Positions 1 through 9,171 of a stretch of DNA of 64,000 nucleotides are shown here, one piece after another. Within the stretch, counting starts at the first letter, position 1; each line of letters begins with the position of its first letter. The translations under genes and the position numbers were made by a program. The DNA is from Salinibacterium sp. UTAS2018 (lineage in GTDB: Bacteria > Actinomycetota > Actinomycetes > Actinomycetales > Microbacteriaceae): assembly GCF_004118935.1 (NCBI RefSeq), contig NZ_CP035375.1, forward strand, positions 1,426,001 to 1,490,000. Direction: 5' to 3'. The notes under the pieces were generated by a model. That model saw only the letters and a list, made by a program, of their open reading frames with translations, was not told the DNA's origin and did no database searches.

Positions 1-3000
1 CGTTGCGACACGGATGGTGGCACTCACGGTGTTCCACGAGAACGCGACGTGCTTGCTCACCGACAGTTTCACGCTCGAGCTGTAGTTGATCATCACAGCC
101 TCGGAGGTTGCGCTCGCGCTCGGCAGGTCCTTCTTGCTGGCGGTGACAACGACGGTGATCGCCTTGCCTTCGTCAGCCTTCGTGACCGTGTACTTGCTCT
201 TATCGGCGCCGGCAATGTTCTCGCCGTTCGCTTGCCACTGGTAGCTGAACTTCAGCCCGTCGACATCCCACTCGCCGGCACTAGCCGTGAGCTTTTTGCC
301 GACCAGCGGCTTGCCCGAGATCGTCGGCAGAACGGTGTTCACGGGGGTTCCCGGCTGAACGTCGTCTTGCGTCACAACCTCAATTGCGGTTGTTGCTCCC
401 GTGTCGCCATAGCTGACGATTCCGAGGTAGTTCGTGAACGGGGCTAGGCCCTCCCACGATGCGGTGTAGCTCACGGCTTCACCTTGAACGCCCGCAAGAA
501 CCTCGGGGTCGAGACCCAGCGGCTCTCCTGCACCAGGAACAACGGCGAAGGTTCGCACGTCGAACGCGGTGGCGGGGTTGGCCGCATAAACCGACGCCGT
601 GACCTGATACGTGCCCGGAGCCGGATCGACGAGGTTCACGCGTTCGTCTGCCGAACCGGTAGCCGACTGCCAACCCGTAACGGGCGTGCCTGCGTCATCG
701 AGCAGGTACACGACCAAGTCGAGGTCAGCAGTGTCATCGATCGAGTCGAGGTCGAAGCGCGCGTACGTGGTGCCCTCGGGCACGGTTGCCGTGTACTCGA
801 ACTCGTCCCCGGCAGCACCGGAACCCGAGTGCTCGGTTTCGGTACCCGTGGGATCTTCGTAGAAGACTCCCGCGGTGAGACCGGTGGAGGTCAACGGAAT
901 GTCGCCAGACCCACCGGGCGTGACGGTCACGTCAACGGCACCGAACGTTCCGGTTCCGCTGGCTGTTTCCGGCGCGAGGATGGTGACGGGGCGTACAGCG
1001 ATGGGGCTGTGTACGACGGTGTCACCGCTGGTCCACGTGAGGGCACCGGTGGTGAACTGGTCGAGCGGAGCATCCGTTCGACTGATCGTCACTTCGTAGC
1101 TCTGCGTTTCGCCTGCCGCACCGAAGGTCAGCGTGGATGGCGACACCGTGGCGTCGATTCCGGGAACCGAGACGGATGCCTCGAACGTGCCCGCCTGAGT
1201 GGAGGTCACGGTGCGAGTGATCGTTTCTGGTGCCGTCAACGAGCCGATACCGATGGATGCCAGGTTGAGATTGCTGGGATCGATTGCTTCGACCGCAGGG
1301 TCGAGCACGTCGTAGCCAGCGCCCTCAATGTAGGACAGCCAATCGCCGATACCGTTCAGGTAGAGCAGTCCAGGTTCAAAGAACTTGGTCGGGTCAACGT
1401 GGCCCGAGCCCTGCGTGAAGGGATCAGTGACGGGGTTTCCGTCGGCATCCACAGTGTCGTAGGCGGTTGTCATGAAGGCTGACTTGATCTCGGCAGGAGT
1501 CGCGTTGGGGCGCTCACCGAGGTACAGAGCAGCAAGGCCCGCAATGTGCGGTGACGACATCGAGGTACCCGAAAGAAGCGCAAACGTCGGCTCGGCTCCT
1601 TCAGCATTGGCACTGGCGGCGAGGATTCCGACGCCGGGTGCTGAAATGTCGGGCTTAATGATGTCGCTACCGTCGGCTTCGACAGGGCCACGTGACGAGA
1701 AGCCAGCAACCTGAGGTGTCGGCGGCTGGTACGCAGTCTCGTTTCCGGGAGTGAACGTTGCCGTCGCACCCTCGGTCGCGGCATAAGCCAGAACGGCGTC
1801 ACGGTACGGAGCATCCAAGTGGATGGTCGGAATCACGTGAGTGTCGAGGTCAATGGAACTCGGCGTGACGTTGACGAGAACCGAGCCGATACCACCGGCA
1901 CGAGCAACCTCGGCCGACTTGTCGACGCGAGCGATTGCACCGCGGTCGCAGACCACGATCTTGCCGTCAACGAGAGCCGGGTCGAGAGTGTCAGCCAGGC
2001 ACAGGGCCGGTTCGACCGCGCCCTCGAGCGCGACATCCGCGGCGTACACGAGTTCACCCGTGAGCGGTTCCGCGGCGGGGTCGAGGTCAACCGTGATCGA
2101 CGCACCGGCGAACTCTTGGCCGTCACCGAGGGTGACCGTGGCTTCGTAGTTCGGGATGGTGCTGGCAGCGACCGTGGTGATCCACGGTGCCGCATTGTCG
2201 AGCGTCGTTGCGCCGGGGCCGTCGTTTCCGGCGGACGCTGCGACGAAGACGCCAGCAGCAGCAGCACCGAGGAAGGCCTGGTCGGTGGGCGAAACGGTGC
2301 TTGTGGCAGCGCCTCCACCGATCGAGTAGTTGATCACGTCAACACCGTCAGCGACAGCCTGGTCGATAGCAGCGAGAAGGTCAGTGGATGCACAACCGTC
2401 GTCTGTCGTTTCGACAGGGTCGGGTCCGCTCCAGCACACCTTGTAGGCAGCGATCTTGGCAGCGGGCGCAATCCCGGAGAAGTATCCGAGTGCGTTACCG
2501 CCAACGTTGGCGTCAACTTCGAGGTTTCCGGCTGCCGTGCTCGCGGTGTGCGAGCCGTGGCCGTCACCGTCACGCGGCGACAGGTATTCGCCAACGCCCG
2601 CGTCACCGATGTTGCCGGCACCGAAGCCGTCAACAAAGTAGCGAGCGCTGATGACCTTGGTCGTGCAGTCATCGGCGGCGAACTGGTCTCCTTCGGTGCA
2701 GACGCCGGTGAAGGTTTGGCCATCTGACTTCTCGAAGACAGTGGAGTCGCCATCACGGTACGGGTCGGCGCCTGGCGTGCTGCCGAGAGCGTCACCGGCA
2801 AAGGCCGGGTTCTCGGGAGCGAAACCGGTGTCGAGCACTCCTACGACGATGCCTTCGCCGGCAGTTTCCGCTCCGCCCGTGGCGGCCCAGAGCCCCTCGG
2901 CGCCTTCGAGGCCGAGGAATTCAGTTGACCGCTGCGCTGCGGTGATCTTCTTCAGCTCATCCGGAACGATCGAGGCAACAAGCTTGTTGGCTGAAAGCTC

Positions 3001-3384
3001 AACTGCTTGGGCCGCGGTCAAGTCGGCTGCGAAGCCGTTGGTTGCAAGCGTGTACGAATAATCGATGTCAGCTCCGACGGACGCCGCGGCATCCTCCTGC
3101 TGCTCTTCCAAATACTCGGTGTAGTCCTGCACTACTTGGCGGCGAGTGTCGAGTTGCTCGCCTTCGGGTGGAGTTGTTGCGTCAAAGCCGCGCACGCCAC
3201 CGTCGTAGGTAGCTGCCGCCTGATCCACCATCGTGACGATGTAACGCCCCGGGGTGAATTCAGTTTGGCCGCCGCCACCAATGGATGTTGGTGCAGCTGT
3301 GGCGCCGAGGGCGGCGCCGGTAACCAAGGAAGTGGCGACAAGAGTTGTCGTTGCCACCACCGAAATGATTCTTCGAATGCTCAC
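1..3384 (-). CDS. Secreted subtilisin-like serine protease (S8 family), 3' end outside the window
   Basis: An uninterrupted frame of 1128 codons runs from a GTG at 3384 to the window edge, so the C-terminus is missing. A short basic N-terminus and hydrophobic stretch (residues 1-30) look like a Sec signal peptide. An I9-type propeptide follows (about 45-150). The S8 catalytic residues are visible: Asp185 in VLDTGF, His276 in GHGSHTAS and Ser608 in SGTSMSSPH. A protease-associated insert lies between about 395 and 510, as in large vpr/cucumisin-like subtilases. After about 700 come beta-rich segments: a fibronectin-like stretch, a pre-peptidase-like domain and an Ig-like repeat with a GKPLVGKKL motif. 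The likely role is extracellular protein degradation. An AGGA-like ribosome site precedes the GTG, and a TATAGT -10-like hexamer lies at 3486-3491 on the same strand. The family is certain; the substrate is unknown. Confidence 0.93.
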   Translation of the reverse strand, partial: MSIRRIISVVATTTLVATSLVTGAALGATAAPTSIGGGGQTEFTPGRYIVTMVDQAAATYDGGVRGFDATTPPEGEQLDTRRQVVQDYTEYLEEQQEDAAASVGADIDYSYTLATNGFAADLTAAQAVELSANKLVASIVPDELKKITAAQRSTEFLGLEGAEGLWAATGGAETAGEGIVVGVLDTGFAPENPAFAGDALGSTPGADPYRDGDSTVFEKSDGQTFTGVCTEGDQFAADDCTTKVISARYFVDGFGAGNIGDAGVGEYLSPRDGDGHGSHTASTAAGNLEVDANVGGNALGYFSGIAPAAKIAAYKVCWSGPDPVETTDDGCASTDLLAAIDQAVADGVDVINYSIGGGAATSTVSPTDQAFLGAAAAGVFVAASAGNDGPGATTLDNAAPWITTVAASTIPNYEATVTLGDGQEFAGASITVDLDPAAEPLTGELVYAADVALEGAVEPALCLADTLDPALVDGKIVVCDRGAIARVDKSAEVARAGGIGSVLVNVTPSSIDLDTHVIPTIHLDAPYRDAVLAYAATEGATATFTPGNETAYQPPTPQVAGFSSRGPVEADGSDIIKPDISAPGVGILAASANAEGAEPTFALLSGTSMSSPHIAGLAALYLGERPNATPAEIKSAFMTTAYDTVDADGNPVTDPFTQGSGHVDPTKFFEPGLLYLNGIGDWLSYIEGAGYDVLDPAVEAIDPSNLNLASIGIGSLTAPETITRTVTSTQAGTFEASVSVPGIDATVSPSTLTFGAAGETQSYEVTISRTDAPLDQFTTGALTWTSGDTVVHSPIAVRPVTILAPETASGTGTFGAVDVTVTPGGSGDIPLTSTGLTAGVFYEDPTGTETEHSGSGAAGDEFEYTATVPEGTTYARFDLDSIDDTADLDLVVYLLDDAGTPVTGWQSATGSADERVNLVDPAPGTYQVTASVYAANPATAFDVRTFAVVPGAGEPLGLDPEVLAGVQGEAVSYTASWEGLAPFTNYLGIVSYGDTGATTAIEVVTQDDVQPGTPVNTVLPTISGKPLVGKKLTASAGEWDVDGLKFSYQWQANGENIAGADKSKYTVTKADEGKAITVVVTASKKDLPSASATSEAVMINYSSSVKLSVSKHVAFSWNTVSATIRVAT

Positions 3385-3609
3385 GAATATTCCTATTCTT
3401 CTCTGAATGGGACTTGCTTATGTGACGTACACACGCTGATCAGGGCGTGCTTGCAAAGCGGCTGTTCGGGTACTCACCAAGAGCCACTATATGCGCGTTC
3501 TACCCCTTAACAGGGGGTGGTCTTGGGGTCATCGTTACCCGAACGTGACACATTGTCCGCTCTTTGGGGGACGCGCGCCCGCGGTCCTTTCTCGCCCATA
3601 CTGGAGACC

Positions 3610-4203
3610 ATGGGACCAGCGCCGATCTACGTTGAAATCGACATCGCGGCCGATATCGACACAGTGTGGCGACTCACGCAGGTCGCCGAAAATCACACCC
3701 GGTGGGATCTCCGCTTCAGCCGCATCAGTCCGACTGAAACGTTAGACAGCGAGGGCTATCGCTTTCGCTACGAACGACGGATTCCTTTTCACACCATCAC
3801 CGGAACGGGCACGAGCCGCGGCGAGATCAAGCGCCCCGATGGCACCCGGACGTCAGCACTCAAGTTCACCACCAAAGACCGCCTCTCTCCGCTGGGAGAT
3901 GGCCGCGGGTACTGGCGCTACGTTCCGATCCCGGGCGGAACGCGCTTCATCACCGGCTATGACTACGAGCCGGCCTGGGGCGCTGTTCTTGATCGCATTC
4001 TCATCCGCCCGTTTGTGGGCTGGATGACTGCGTGGAGCTTCGACAGCCTGCGGCTGTGGGCTGAAAGCGACATCGAGCCGCACTCACCGTTAGCCTTCTG
4101 GAAGCCGGGCAGGCCCCGTGCACGCAACTGCCTTCGCCTCCCGCGCCGCGGCCGCCCCATGGATGATGCACCAGCCACTCTTTCCGCCCTGGAGACACCA
4201 TGA
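3610..4203 (+). CDS. SRPBCC-fold (START/polyketide cyclase-like) protein
   Basis: A 197-residue protein whose opening (VEIDIAADIDTVWRLTQ) is the typical first strand and helix of the SRPBCC ligand-binding fold; a continuous beta-rich stretch follows to about residue 160. I chose the ATG at 3610 over upstream in-frame starts because the SRPBCC fold begins immediately after it and GGAG lies just ahead. The last 35 residues are Arg/Pro-rich and probably disordered. The stop overlaps the start of the next gene by 4 bases, so the two are translationally coupled. SRPBCC proteins bind hydrophobic ligands in a deep cavity; the ligand here is not apparent. There is no signal peptide, so it is probably cytoplasmic. 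Confidence 0.75.
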   Translation: MGPAPIYVEIDIAADIDTVWRLTQVAENHTRWDLRFSRISPTETLDSEGYRFRYERRIPFHTITGTGTSRGEIKRPDGTRTSALKFTTKDRLSPLGDGRGYWRYVPIPGGTRFITGYDYEPAWGAVLDRILIRPFVGWMTAWSFDSLRLWAESDIEPHSPLAFWKPGRPRARNCLRLPRRGRPMDDAPATLSALETP

Positions 4204-4874
4204 CCTCGATGTTTGAGACCGTTCTCGGTGATGACTTCTCGCGCCTGCACCCCATGCTGCAGAAACGCTTTGGTGTGAGCCTGGAGAGCGGCTACGCAGC
4301 GGTCGGCACCGGCATGATGTCGAGCATCCGCCGCGGCCCGTGGTGGACGGTTCCATTTTTGTGGATCGGGTGGTTTCGTAATATCTTGACGCCGGATGTT
4401 GGCGAGAACGTGCCCTTTCGCATCGAAAACTATCCGTACCGCGACCCCTTCGGCCGGGAGACTGGGACCTTCGTGCGCGAGTACACGGTGCGGGCAAAGC
4501 CGACGCGGTTTGACGCGACGATGATCCTGAACGCGGCCGGCGACCGCATCATCGACTACCTCGGCACCCACCAACACCTCGCGGTCGATCTCGACCTGTC
4601 GGTGGACGATGACGGTTCCCTGCGCTTGAGGTCGGATGCCCAACGCTTCTATGAGGGCCCGCTCGCGTTCCGCTTTCCGATGCTCTTCAGCGGCCGCGCC
4701 GATCTCACGGAATCGTTCGACGACGAGACGAACGAGTTCGTGATCGCCCTCGAAATCCACAACCGCACCTTCGGCTTTCTTTTCGGCTACACGGGCCGCT
4801 TCACCTGCGAGTTCCCCGCGGCGACCGACGCGCCCGAGCGGCTCAAGCCCGTGCGACACGAGCTGCGCGAGTAG
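4200..4874 (+). CDS. DUF4166 domain protein
   Basis: A 224-residue protein that matches the DUF4166 family along most of its length. It has the N-terminal segment with FSRLHPMLQKRF, then GMM and a WW/FLW aromatic patch, and an internal region rich in paired Phe/Tyr and charged residues. It is coupled to the upstream SRPBCC gene by an ATGA overlap, with GGAG five bases before the ATG. DUF4166 proteins have no established reaction and are often found fused or adjacent to other ligand-binding or oxidoreductase-type domains. The pairing with an SRPBCC protein suggests a shared, perhaps lipid-related, task; that is inference. No membrane segment is evident. Confidence 0.7.
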   Translation: MTSMFETVLGDDFSRLHPMLQKRFGVSLESGYAAVGTGMMSSIRRGPWWTVPFLWIGWFRNILTPDVGENVPFRIENYPYRDPFGRETGTFVREYTVRAKPTRFDATMILNAAGDRIIDYLGTHQHLAVDLDLSVDDDGSLRLRSDAQRFYEGPLAFRFPMLFSGRADLTESFDDETNEFVIALEIHNRTFGFLFGYTGRFTCEFPAATDAPERLKPVRHELRE

Positions 4875-4894
4875 CGGCACACTCGCGCCTCGCA

Positions 4895-4920
4895 GAACCG
4901 GGTCGCCACGAACGGCCGTC
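4895..4920 (+). promoter_or_regulatory. Candidate ECF-type promoter upstream of the sigma factor gene
   Basis: GAACC at 4895-4899 and CGTC at 4917-4920 are separated by 17 bases, which fits the GGAACC / CGTC pattern of many ECF sigma factors. The site ends 50 bases before the sigma factor ATG, as expected for an autoregulated ECF gene. It is a short motif found by eye. Confidence 0.3.
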
Positions 4921-4970
4921 GATTCGAGACCAATCGTGAGCCCAAACACGTCGAGCGAAGAACACTAAGT

Positions 4971-5549
4971 ATGAACAACGACAGCGGCGTGATCGAGCGG
5001 TCCCTGCGCGAGCCTGCCGCCTTCGGAGAACTCTTCCATCGTTACGCGGCATCGCTCCATCGCTATGTCGCGCGACGGGCAGGAGAGCCACTGGCGGATG
5101 ACGTGACCAGCGAAACATTTTTGATCGCGTTCGAGCGTCGAGCGACCTTCGATCTCGGTCGGGATGACGCGCGGCCCTGGCTTTTCGGGATCGCAACGAA
5201 CCTCATCCATCGCCATCGCATCGCCGAAGCGCGCACCCTCAAGAGTCTTGAGCGTGCTGCAGCGGAACCGGAATACGACAACAGCCCCAACGTCGACGAG
5301 ATTGTCGACGCACAGCGGGAAGTGAAGAAAATGGCGCGGCGACTGCGACGGATGTCGAGCGGCGACCGCGATTGTCTTCTTCTTTTCGCGTGGGGCGACT
5401 TCACCTATGAACAAATCGCTCAGAGCCTCGAAATCCCCGTAGGCACTGTGCGCTCACGAATGAACCGAGCTCGCCGCATCTTGCGCACCGAGCCATTATC
5501 GGAGGAGGTACATCATGAACAAACTCGCTTTGCTCCAGACTCTGCGTGA
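4971..5549 (+). CDS. ECF-family RNA polymerase sigma factor
   Basis: A 192-residue sigma-70 family protein with only regions 2 and 4, as in ECF sigma factors. Region 2 covers about residues 15-90 and includes ADDVTSETFLIAF and the RPWLFGIATNLI segment. Region 4 covers about 120-178 and ends in the helix-turn-helix YEQIAQSLEIPVGTVRSRM. It directs RNA polymerase to a specific promoter set, usually in response to an envelope or other stress. Its 3' end overlaps the next gene by 35 bases, which encodes a membrane protein that probably acts with it. A possible ECF promoter lies 50 bases upstream. The regulon cannot be told from this window. Confidence 0.92.
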   Translation: MNNDSGVIERSLREPAAFGELFHRYAASLHRYVARRAGEPLADDVTSETFLIAFERRATFDLGRDDARPWLFGIATNLIHRHRIAEARTLKSLERAAAEPEYDNSPNVDEIVDAQREVKKMARRLRRMSSGDRDCLLLFAWGDFTYEQIAQSLEIPVGTVRSRMNRARRILRTEPLSEEVHHEQTRFAPDSA

Positions 5550-6666
5550 TGACATCACAGAACCCAGCTCTGAACAACTCGCGCCATCACTCGCCAAGCT
5601 CGAGCGCGCCTTTGAGACCGCCACCCCGCAAGGGCCCGCGCAGGCAGCTACTCAGCCGAGCGCTCAGGACTCGGCTACGAGAAGATCCATTGCACGGCGG
5701 CGATTTGCCTTCGCAGGGTTCAGCACCGCAGGAGCATTCGCGCTCGTCGGAGTTCTCGTCGCATCGAACCTGCTCGGGCTAGGTGGCTGGCGTGGAGGAG
5801 CAGACCCCGCTGCCGCGGCCATACTCGAACGCGCCGCAACTGCAGCCCTGACATTTACTGATGCCCATCTCAGCCCGGGGCAATACCTCCGTATTTCTAG
5901 CCAAAACGTTCACATCACCGATGGGCAAGAAAACGACGGGCCCATCATCACCTACCGGATAAACGAGTCAGATCAGCTCTATGTTCCTGCCGACCGCAGC
6001 GACGATTGGGTGTGGGTGCGCAATCCGACCCAGCTCGTCGATGTGCTCACCCCCGGTGGAGAAGCCCTCGCTGAACGGCACTTTCCCACAACAGCCGAGA
6101 ACCCTCTGTCTGAGCTGCTGCGTGCTCCCGGCGGTGCATTTTATGGAAGCTCGAAGGACAGCACGTGGGGGAACTTCGATGAGATGCCGCGAGACCCGTA
6201 CCTCCTGCTGAACTTTATCTACCTACGAACCCTCGGAGCTGGCCCATCGCCCGACGGTGAAGCCCTCGTATTCATCGCCGATACTCTTCGCCAAGGAACA
6301 GCACCACCCGATCTCCGCGCCGCGTTGCTGCGCGCCGCCACGATGATCCCTGGCGTCACCATCACCGACGACGAAGCCACACTTGACGGCTCGACCGGCA
6401 CAGCAATCGGCCGTGTTGAGGTCAACAATGCAGTGCGCGTCGAAATCATCATTGACCCCACCTCGGGCCGGTTGATTGGCGAAAGGGAAGTCGCGGTAGT
6501 CGACATTCCAGAATCGGATGTTGTCGCAGGCGATGTCTTGAGCTGGTCGAGCGTCGAGACGGCAGTCGTCGACGCTGCCCCTGCCGGCGGCTCTCAGGAT
6601 GGTGTGACCTGCGTGTTTGACCCGCGACCGGACACTTTCGGTTGCCCGACGACCGGAAGCAACTAG
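5515..6666 (+). CDS. CU044_5270-family membrane protein, probable partner of the ECF sigma factor
   Basis: A 383-residue protein with a cytoplasmic N-terminus of about 60 residues ending in an Arg cluster (RRSIARRRF). One transmembrane helix follows (about 63-85), then a large extracytoplasmic domain. This layout and sequence fit the CU044_5270 family, which in actinobacteria lies directly downstream of ECF sigma genes. The start overlaps the sigma gene by 35 bases and is preceded by GGAGG, so the two are co-expressed. A role as anti-sigma factor or surface sensor is likely from position, but the short N-terminus has no obvious zinc-containing anti-sigma motif. The outer domain has no recognisable catalytic motif. 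Confidence 0.72.
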   Translation: MNKLALLQTLRDDITEPSSEQLAPSLAKLERAFETATPQGPAQAATQPSAQDSATRRSIARRRFAFAGFSTAGAFALVGVLVASNLLGLGGWRGGADPAAAAILERAATAALTFTDAHLSPGQYLRISSQNVHITDGQENDGPIITYRINESDQLYVPADRSDDWVWVRNPTQLVDVLTPGGEALAERHFPTTAENPLSELLRAPGGAFYGSSKDSTWGNFDEMPRDPYLLLNFIYLRTLGAGPSPDGEALVFIADTLRQGTAPPDLRAALLRAATMIPGVTITDDEATLDGSTGTAIGRVEVNNAVRVEIIIDPTSGRLIGEREVAVVDIPESDVVAGDVLSWSSVETAVVDAAPAGGSQDGVTCVFDPRPDTFGCPTTGSN

Positions 6667-6863
6667 TGGCTCGGAACAGCAATCCGGGTAAGGCCCAGCG
6701 CTCATGACGGTCGATCCCGCCGCGATTCAACTACCACCGTGCCAGAGCATCATGATCACCCATCCTGAGCCGACAGCCTCCACGAATCCTCAACAACGCG
6801 AGCCCTCGTCGAACGCCGCTCAGGTGCTGGCCTAACCATCTCGCCCACGCCCGCAAACAAAAG

Positions 6864-6894
6864 AAGCGCCGCCGTCCAGTGGACGGCGGCGCTT
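6864..6894 (-). terminator. Rho-independent terminator of sucCD
   Basis: A perfect 14-bp stem (6864-6877 with 6881-6894) with a 3-base loop. On the minus strand it is followed by a T-rich stretch (CTTTTGTTTG). It lies 20 bases past the sucD stop. The stem also works on the plus strand for the gene ending at 6666. Confidence 0.8.
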
Positions 6895-6914
6895 CGGCGT
6901 AGCGAAAGTGCGAG

Positions 6915-7802
6915 CTACAGAGTTTCGAGAATTTCGCGCATGAGCTTGGCGGCTTCAGACGGCGTCTTGCCGACCTTCACACCGGCAGCTTCGAGAGCTT
7001 CCTTCTTGGCCTGAGCGGTTCCGGCCGAGCCAGAAACGATCGCACCGGCGTGACCCATGGTCTTACCCTCGGGAGCCGTGAAGCCCGCAACGTAACCCAC
7101 AACGGGCTTCGTGACGTGTGCCTTGATGTAGTCAGCGGCACGCTCTTCAGCGTCTCCACCGATCTCACCAATCATGACGATTGCCTTGGTCTCGGGGTCG
7201 GCCTCGAACGCTGCGAGAGCGTCGATGTGGGTGGTGCCGATGATGGGGTCGCCACCGATACCGATAGCGGTCGAGAAACCGAGATCGCGGAGTTCGTACA
7301 TCATTTGGTAGGTGAGCGTTCCCGACTTGGAGACGAGACCGATCGGGCCCTTGCCGGTGATGTTCGCGGGCGTAATGCCGACGAGTGCTTCACCGGGCGT
7401 GATGATGCCGGGGCAGTTCGGACCAATGATGCGGGTCTTGTTGCCCTTCTCCTGCGCGTAAGCCCAGAACTCGGCAGAGTCGCCGACGGGAACACCCTCG
7501 GTGATGATGACGAGCAGCGGCATCTCAGCGTCGATAGCTTCGATAACGGCATCCTTAGTGAAGGCCGGAGGAACGAAAGCGATCGAAACATCCGCTCCCG
7601 TCTTTTCCATGGCTTCAGCAACAGTGCCGAACACGGGCAGCTCAACGTCGCCGTGGGTGACTGTGGTGCCAGCCTTGCGGGCGTTGACACCGCCAACGAC
7701 CTGGGTTCCAGCAGCGAGCATGAGAGCGGTGTGCTTGGTGCCCTCACCGCCGGTGATGCCCTGAACGATGACCTTGGAGTCCTTGTTGAGGAAAATTGAC
7801 AT
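6915..7802 (-). CDS. sucD: Succinyl-CoA synthetase (ADP/GDP-forming), alpha subunit
   Basis: At 295 residues it has the usual length for SucD. The N-terminal CoA-binding Rossmann domain opens with [19 protein letters not shown]. The ligase domain contains GHAGAIVSG, which carries the phosphorylated active-site His. With SucC it catalyses the reversible conversion of succinyl-CoA to succinate with substrate-level phosphorylation in the TCA cycle, in the cytoplasm. It lies 10 bases after sucC in the same operon, with a clear terminator behind it. Confidence 0.97.
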   Translation of the reverse strand: MSIFLNKDSKVIVQGITGGEGTKHTALMLAAGTQVVGGVNARKAGTTVTHGDVELPVFGTVAEAMEKTGADVSIAFVPPAFTKDAVIEAIDAEMPLLVIITEGVPVGDSAEFWAYAQEKGNKTRIIGPNCPGIITPGEALVGITPANITGKGPIGLVSKSGTLTYQMMYELRDLGFSTAIGIGGDPIIGTTHIDALAAFEADPETKAIVMIGEIGGDAEERAADYIKAHVTKPVVGYVAGFTAPEGKTMGHAGAIVSGSAGTAQAKKEALEAAGVKVGKTPSEAAKLMREILETL

Positions 7803-7812
7803 GCTCGGTTCC

Positions 7813-8991
7813 TTACTTCGCGGCGTTGGCGAGTTCGGCAGCCTTGTCGGCGCCCTCGTCCATAGAGGCGGCTAGCGTCACGAGGGGGTGGTTCGCTTCA
7901 GCAAGAATCGCGCGACCCTCCTCGACCTTGTTGCCGTCGAGACGAACAACGAGAGGCTTGTTGGCGGAGTCACCGAGCTCGGCGAGCGCGCCCACAATTC
8001 CGTGAGCAACAGCGTCACACGCGGTGATTCCGCCGAAGACGTTGACGAACACGCTCTTGACCTGAGGGTCGTTGAGAATGACGTCGAGGCCCGCGGCCAT
8101 GACAGCAGCGGATGCTCCGCCACCGATGTCGAGGAAGTTGGCGGGCTTCACGTTACCGTGGTTTTCGCCAGCGTAAGCAACGACATCCAGCGTCGACATG
8201 ACGAGGCCGGCACCGTTACCGATGACACCCACTTCACCGTCGAGCTTGACGTAGTTGAGGCCGTTGGCCTTAGCCTTCGCCTCGAGGGGGTCGGCAGCGT
8301 CAGCGTCTTCGAGTTCAGCGTGCGAGGGGTGACGGAAGTCGGCGTTCTCGTCGATCGAGACCTTGCCGTCGAGGGCAACGATGTCGCCGTCTTCGGTGAT
8401 CACGAGAGGGTTGACCTCAACGAGAGTGGCGTCTTCGCCCTTGTACACGTCGTAGAGCTTCACGAAGACAGGGGCAACCTTTTCGACGAGCTCTGCGGAG
8501 AATCCAGCAGCGGTCGCGATTTCGGTGGCCTTGGCGAGGTCGATACCCGTGAGCGGGTTGACCTCGATCTTGGCGAGAGCCTCGGGGCGCTCAACAGCAA
8601 GCACCTCGATTTCCACTCCACCTTCAACGCTGCACAGCGAAAGGTAGGAGCGGTTTGCTCGGTCGAGCAGCACGGAGAAGTAGAACTCCTGCGCGATGCG
8701 AGCACCGGCAGCAATCATTACTCGCTTGACCGTGTGACCGTTGATGTCGAGACCAAGGATCTGCTCGGCTGCGGCGTAGGCGTCGTCGGCGTTGTGAACA
8801 ACCTTGACTCCACCTGCCTTGCCGCGACCGCCGGTCTTGACCTGAGCCTTGACTACAACGGTTCCACCGATTTTCTCGGCTGCTGCTTTGGCTTCTTCTG
8901 GGGTGTCGGCAATCAGGCCGGCAAGTACTGGTACGCCATAAGACTCAAATACATCTCTGGCCTGGTACTCATATAGATCCACGCTGCTCAT
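7813..8991 (-). CDS. sucC: Succinyl-CoA synthetase (ADP/GDP-forming), beta subunit
   Basis: A 392-residue ATP-grasp protein beginning [23 protein letters not shown], the hallmark N-terminus of SucC. The ATP-grasp region includes [19 protein letters not shown] and VEVNPL; the C-terminal ligase domain carries FLDIGGGAS and NVFGGI. I chose the ATG at 8991. An upstream in-frame extension would add 26 residues outside the family, and a GTG at 8982 (giving MDLYEYQ) is also possible because GGA lies well placed before it. It is the first gene of the sucCD operon and forms the nucleotide-binding subunit with SucD. Confidence 0.96.
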   Translation of the reverse strand: MSSVDLYEYQARDVFESYGVPVLAGLIADTPEEAKAAAEKIGGTVVVKAQVKTGGRGKAGGVKVVHNADDAYAAAEQILGLDINGHTVKRVMIAAGARIAQEFYFSVLLDRANRSYLSLCSVEGGVEIEVLAVERPEALAKIEVNPLTGIDLAKATEIATAAGFSAELVEKVAPVFVKLYDVYKGEDATLVEVNPLVITEDGDIVALDGKVSIDENADFRHPSHAELEDADAADPLEAKAKANGLNYVKLDGEVGVIGNGAGLVMSTLDVVAYAGENHGNVKPANFLDIGGGASAAVMAAGLDVILNDPQVKSVFVNVFGGITACDAVAHGIVGALAELGDSANKPLVVRLDGNKVEEGRAILAEANHPLVTLAASMDEGADKAAELANAAK

Positions 8992-9171
8992 TCCAATCCG
9001 CGCGTAATGGTGAGTGGGGAAGGCGGCGAATCGGTGCCAAATTGGTCGGCTCCATGAGTCGCGCGCCAATAGAAAACCTTACCGTGCCTAACGTTGTGGG
9101 TTTTCCGATAGCGGGCTGTACAGGGCGAAAGATCAGCAAATCTTGTGTTTGAGCACTCCTAAACTGGCTTC

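Noticed and set aside
484..2727. Large plus-strand open frames opposite the subtilase
   Set aside because: They are frame shadows of the GC-rich protease gene, whose catalytic motifs are all on the minus strand.
6704..6835. A 43-codon frame between the CU044_5270 gene and the sucCD terminator
   Set aside because: It lacks a well-placed ribosome site, has Pro/Gln/Ser-rich composition and no recognisable family, and lies downstream of a gene end.
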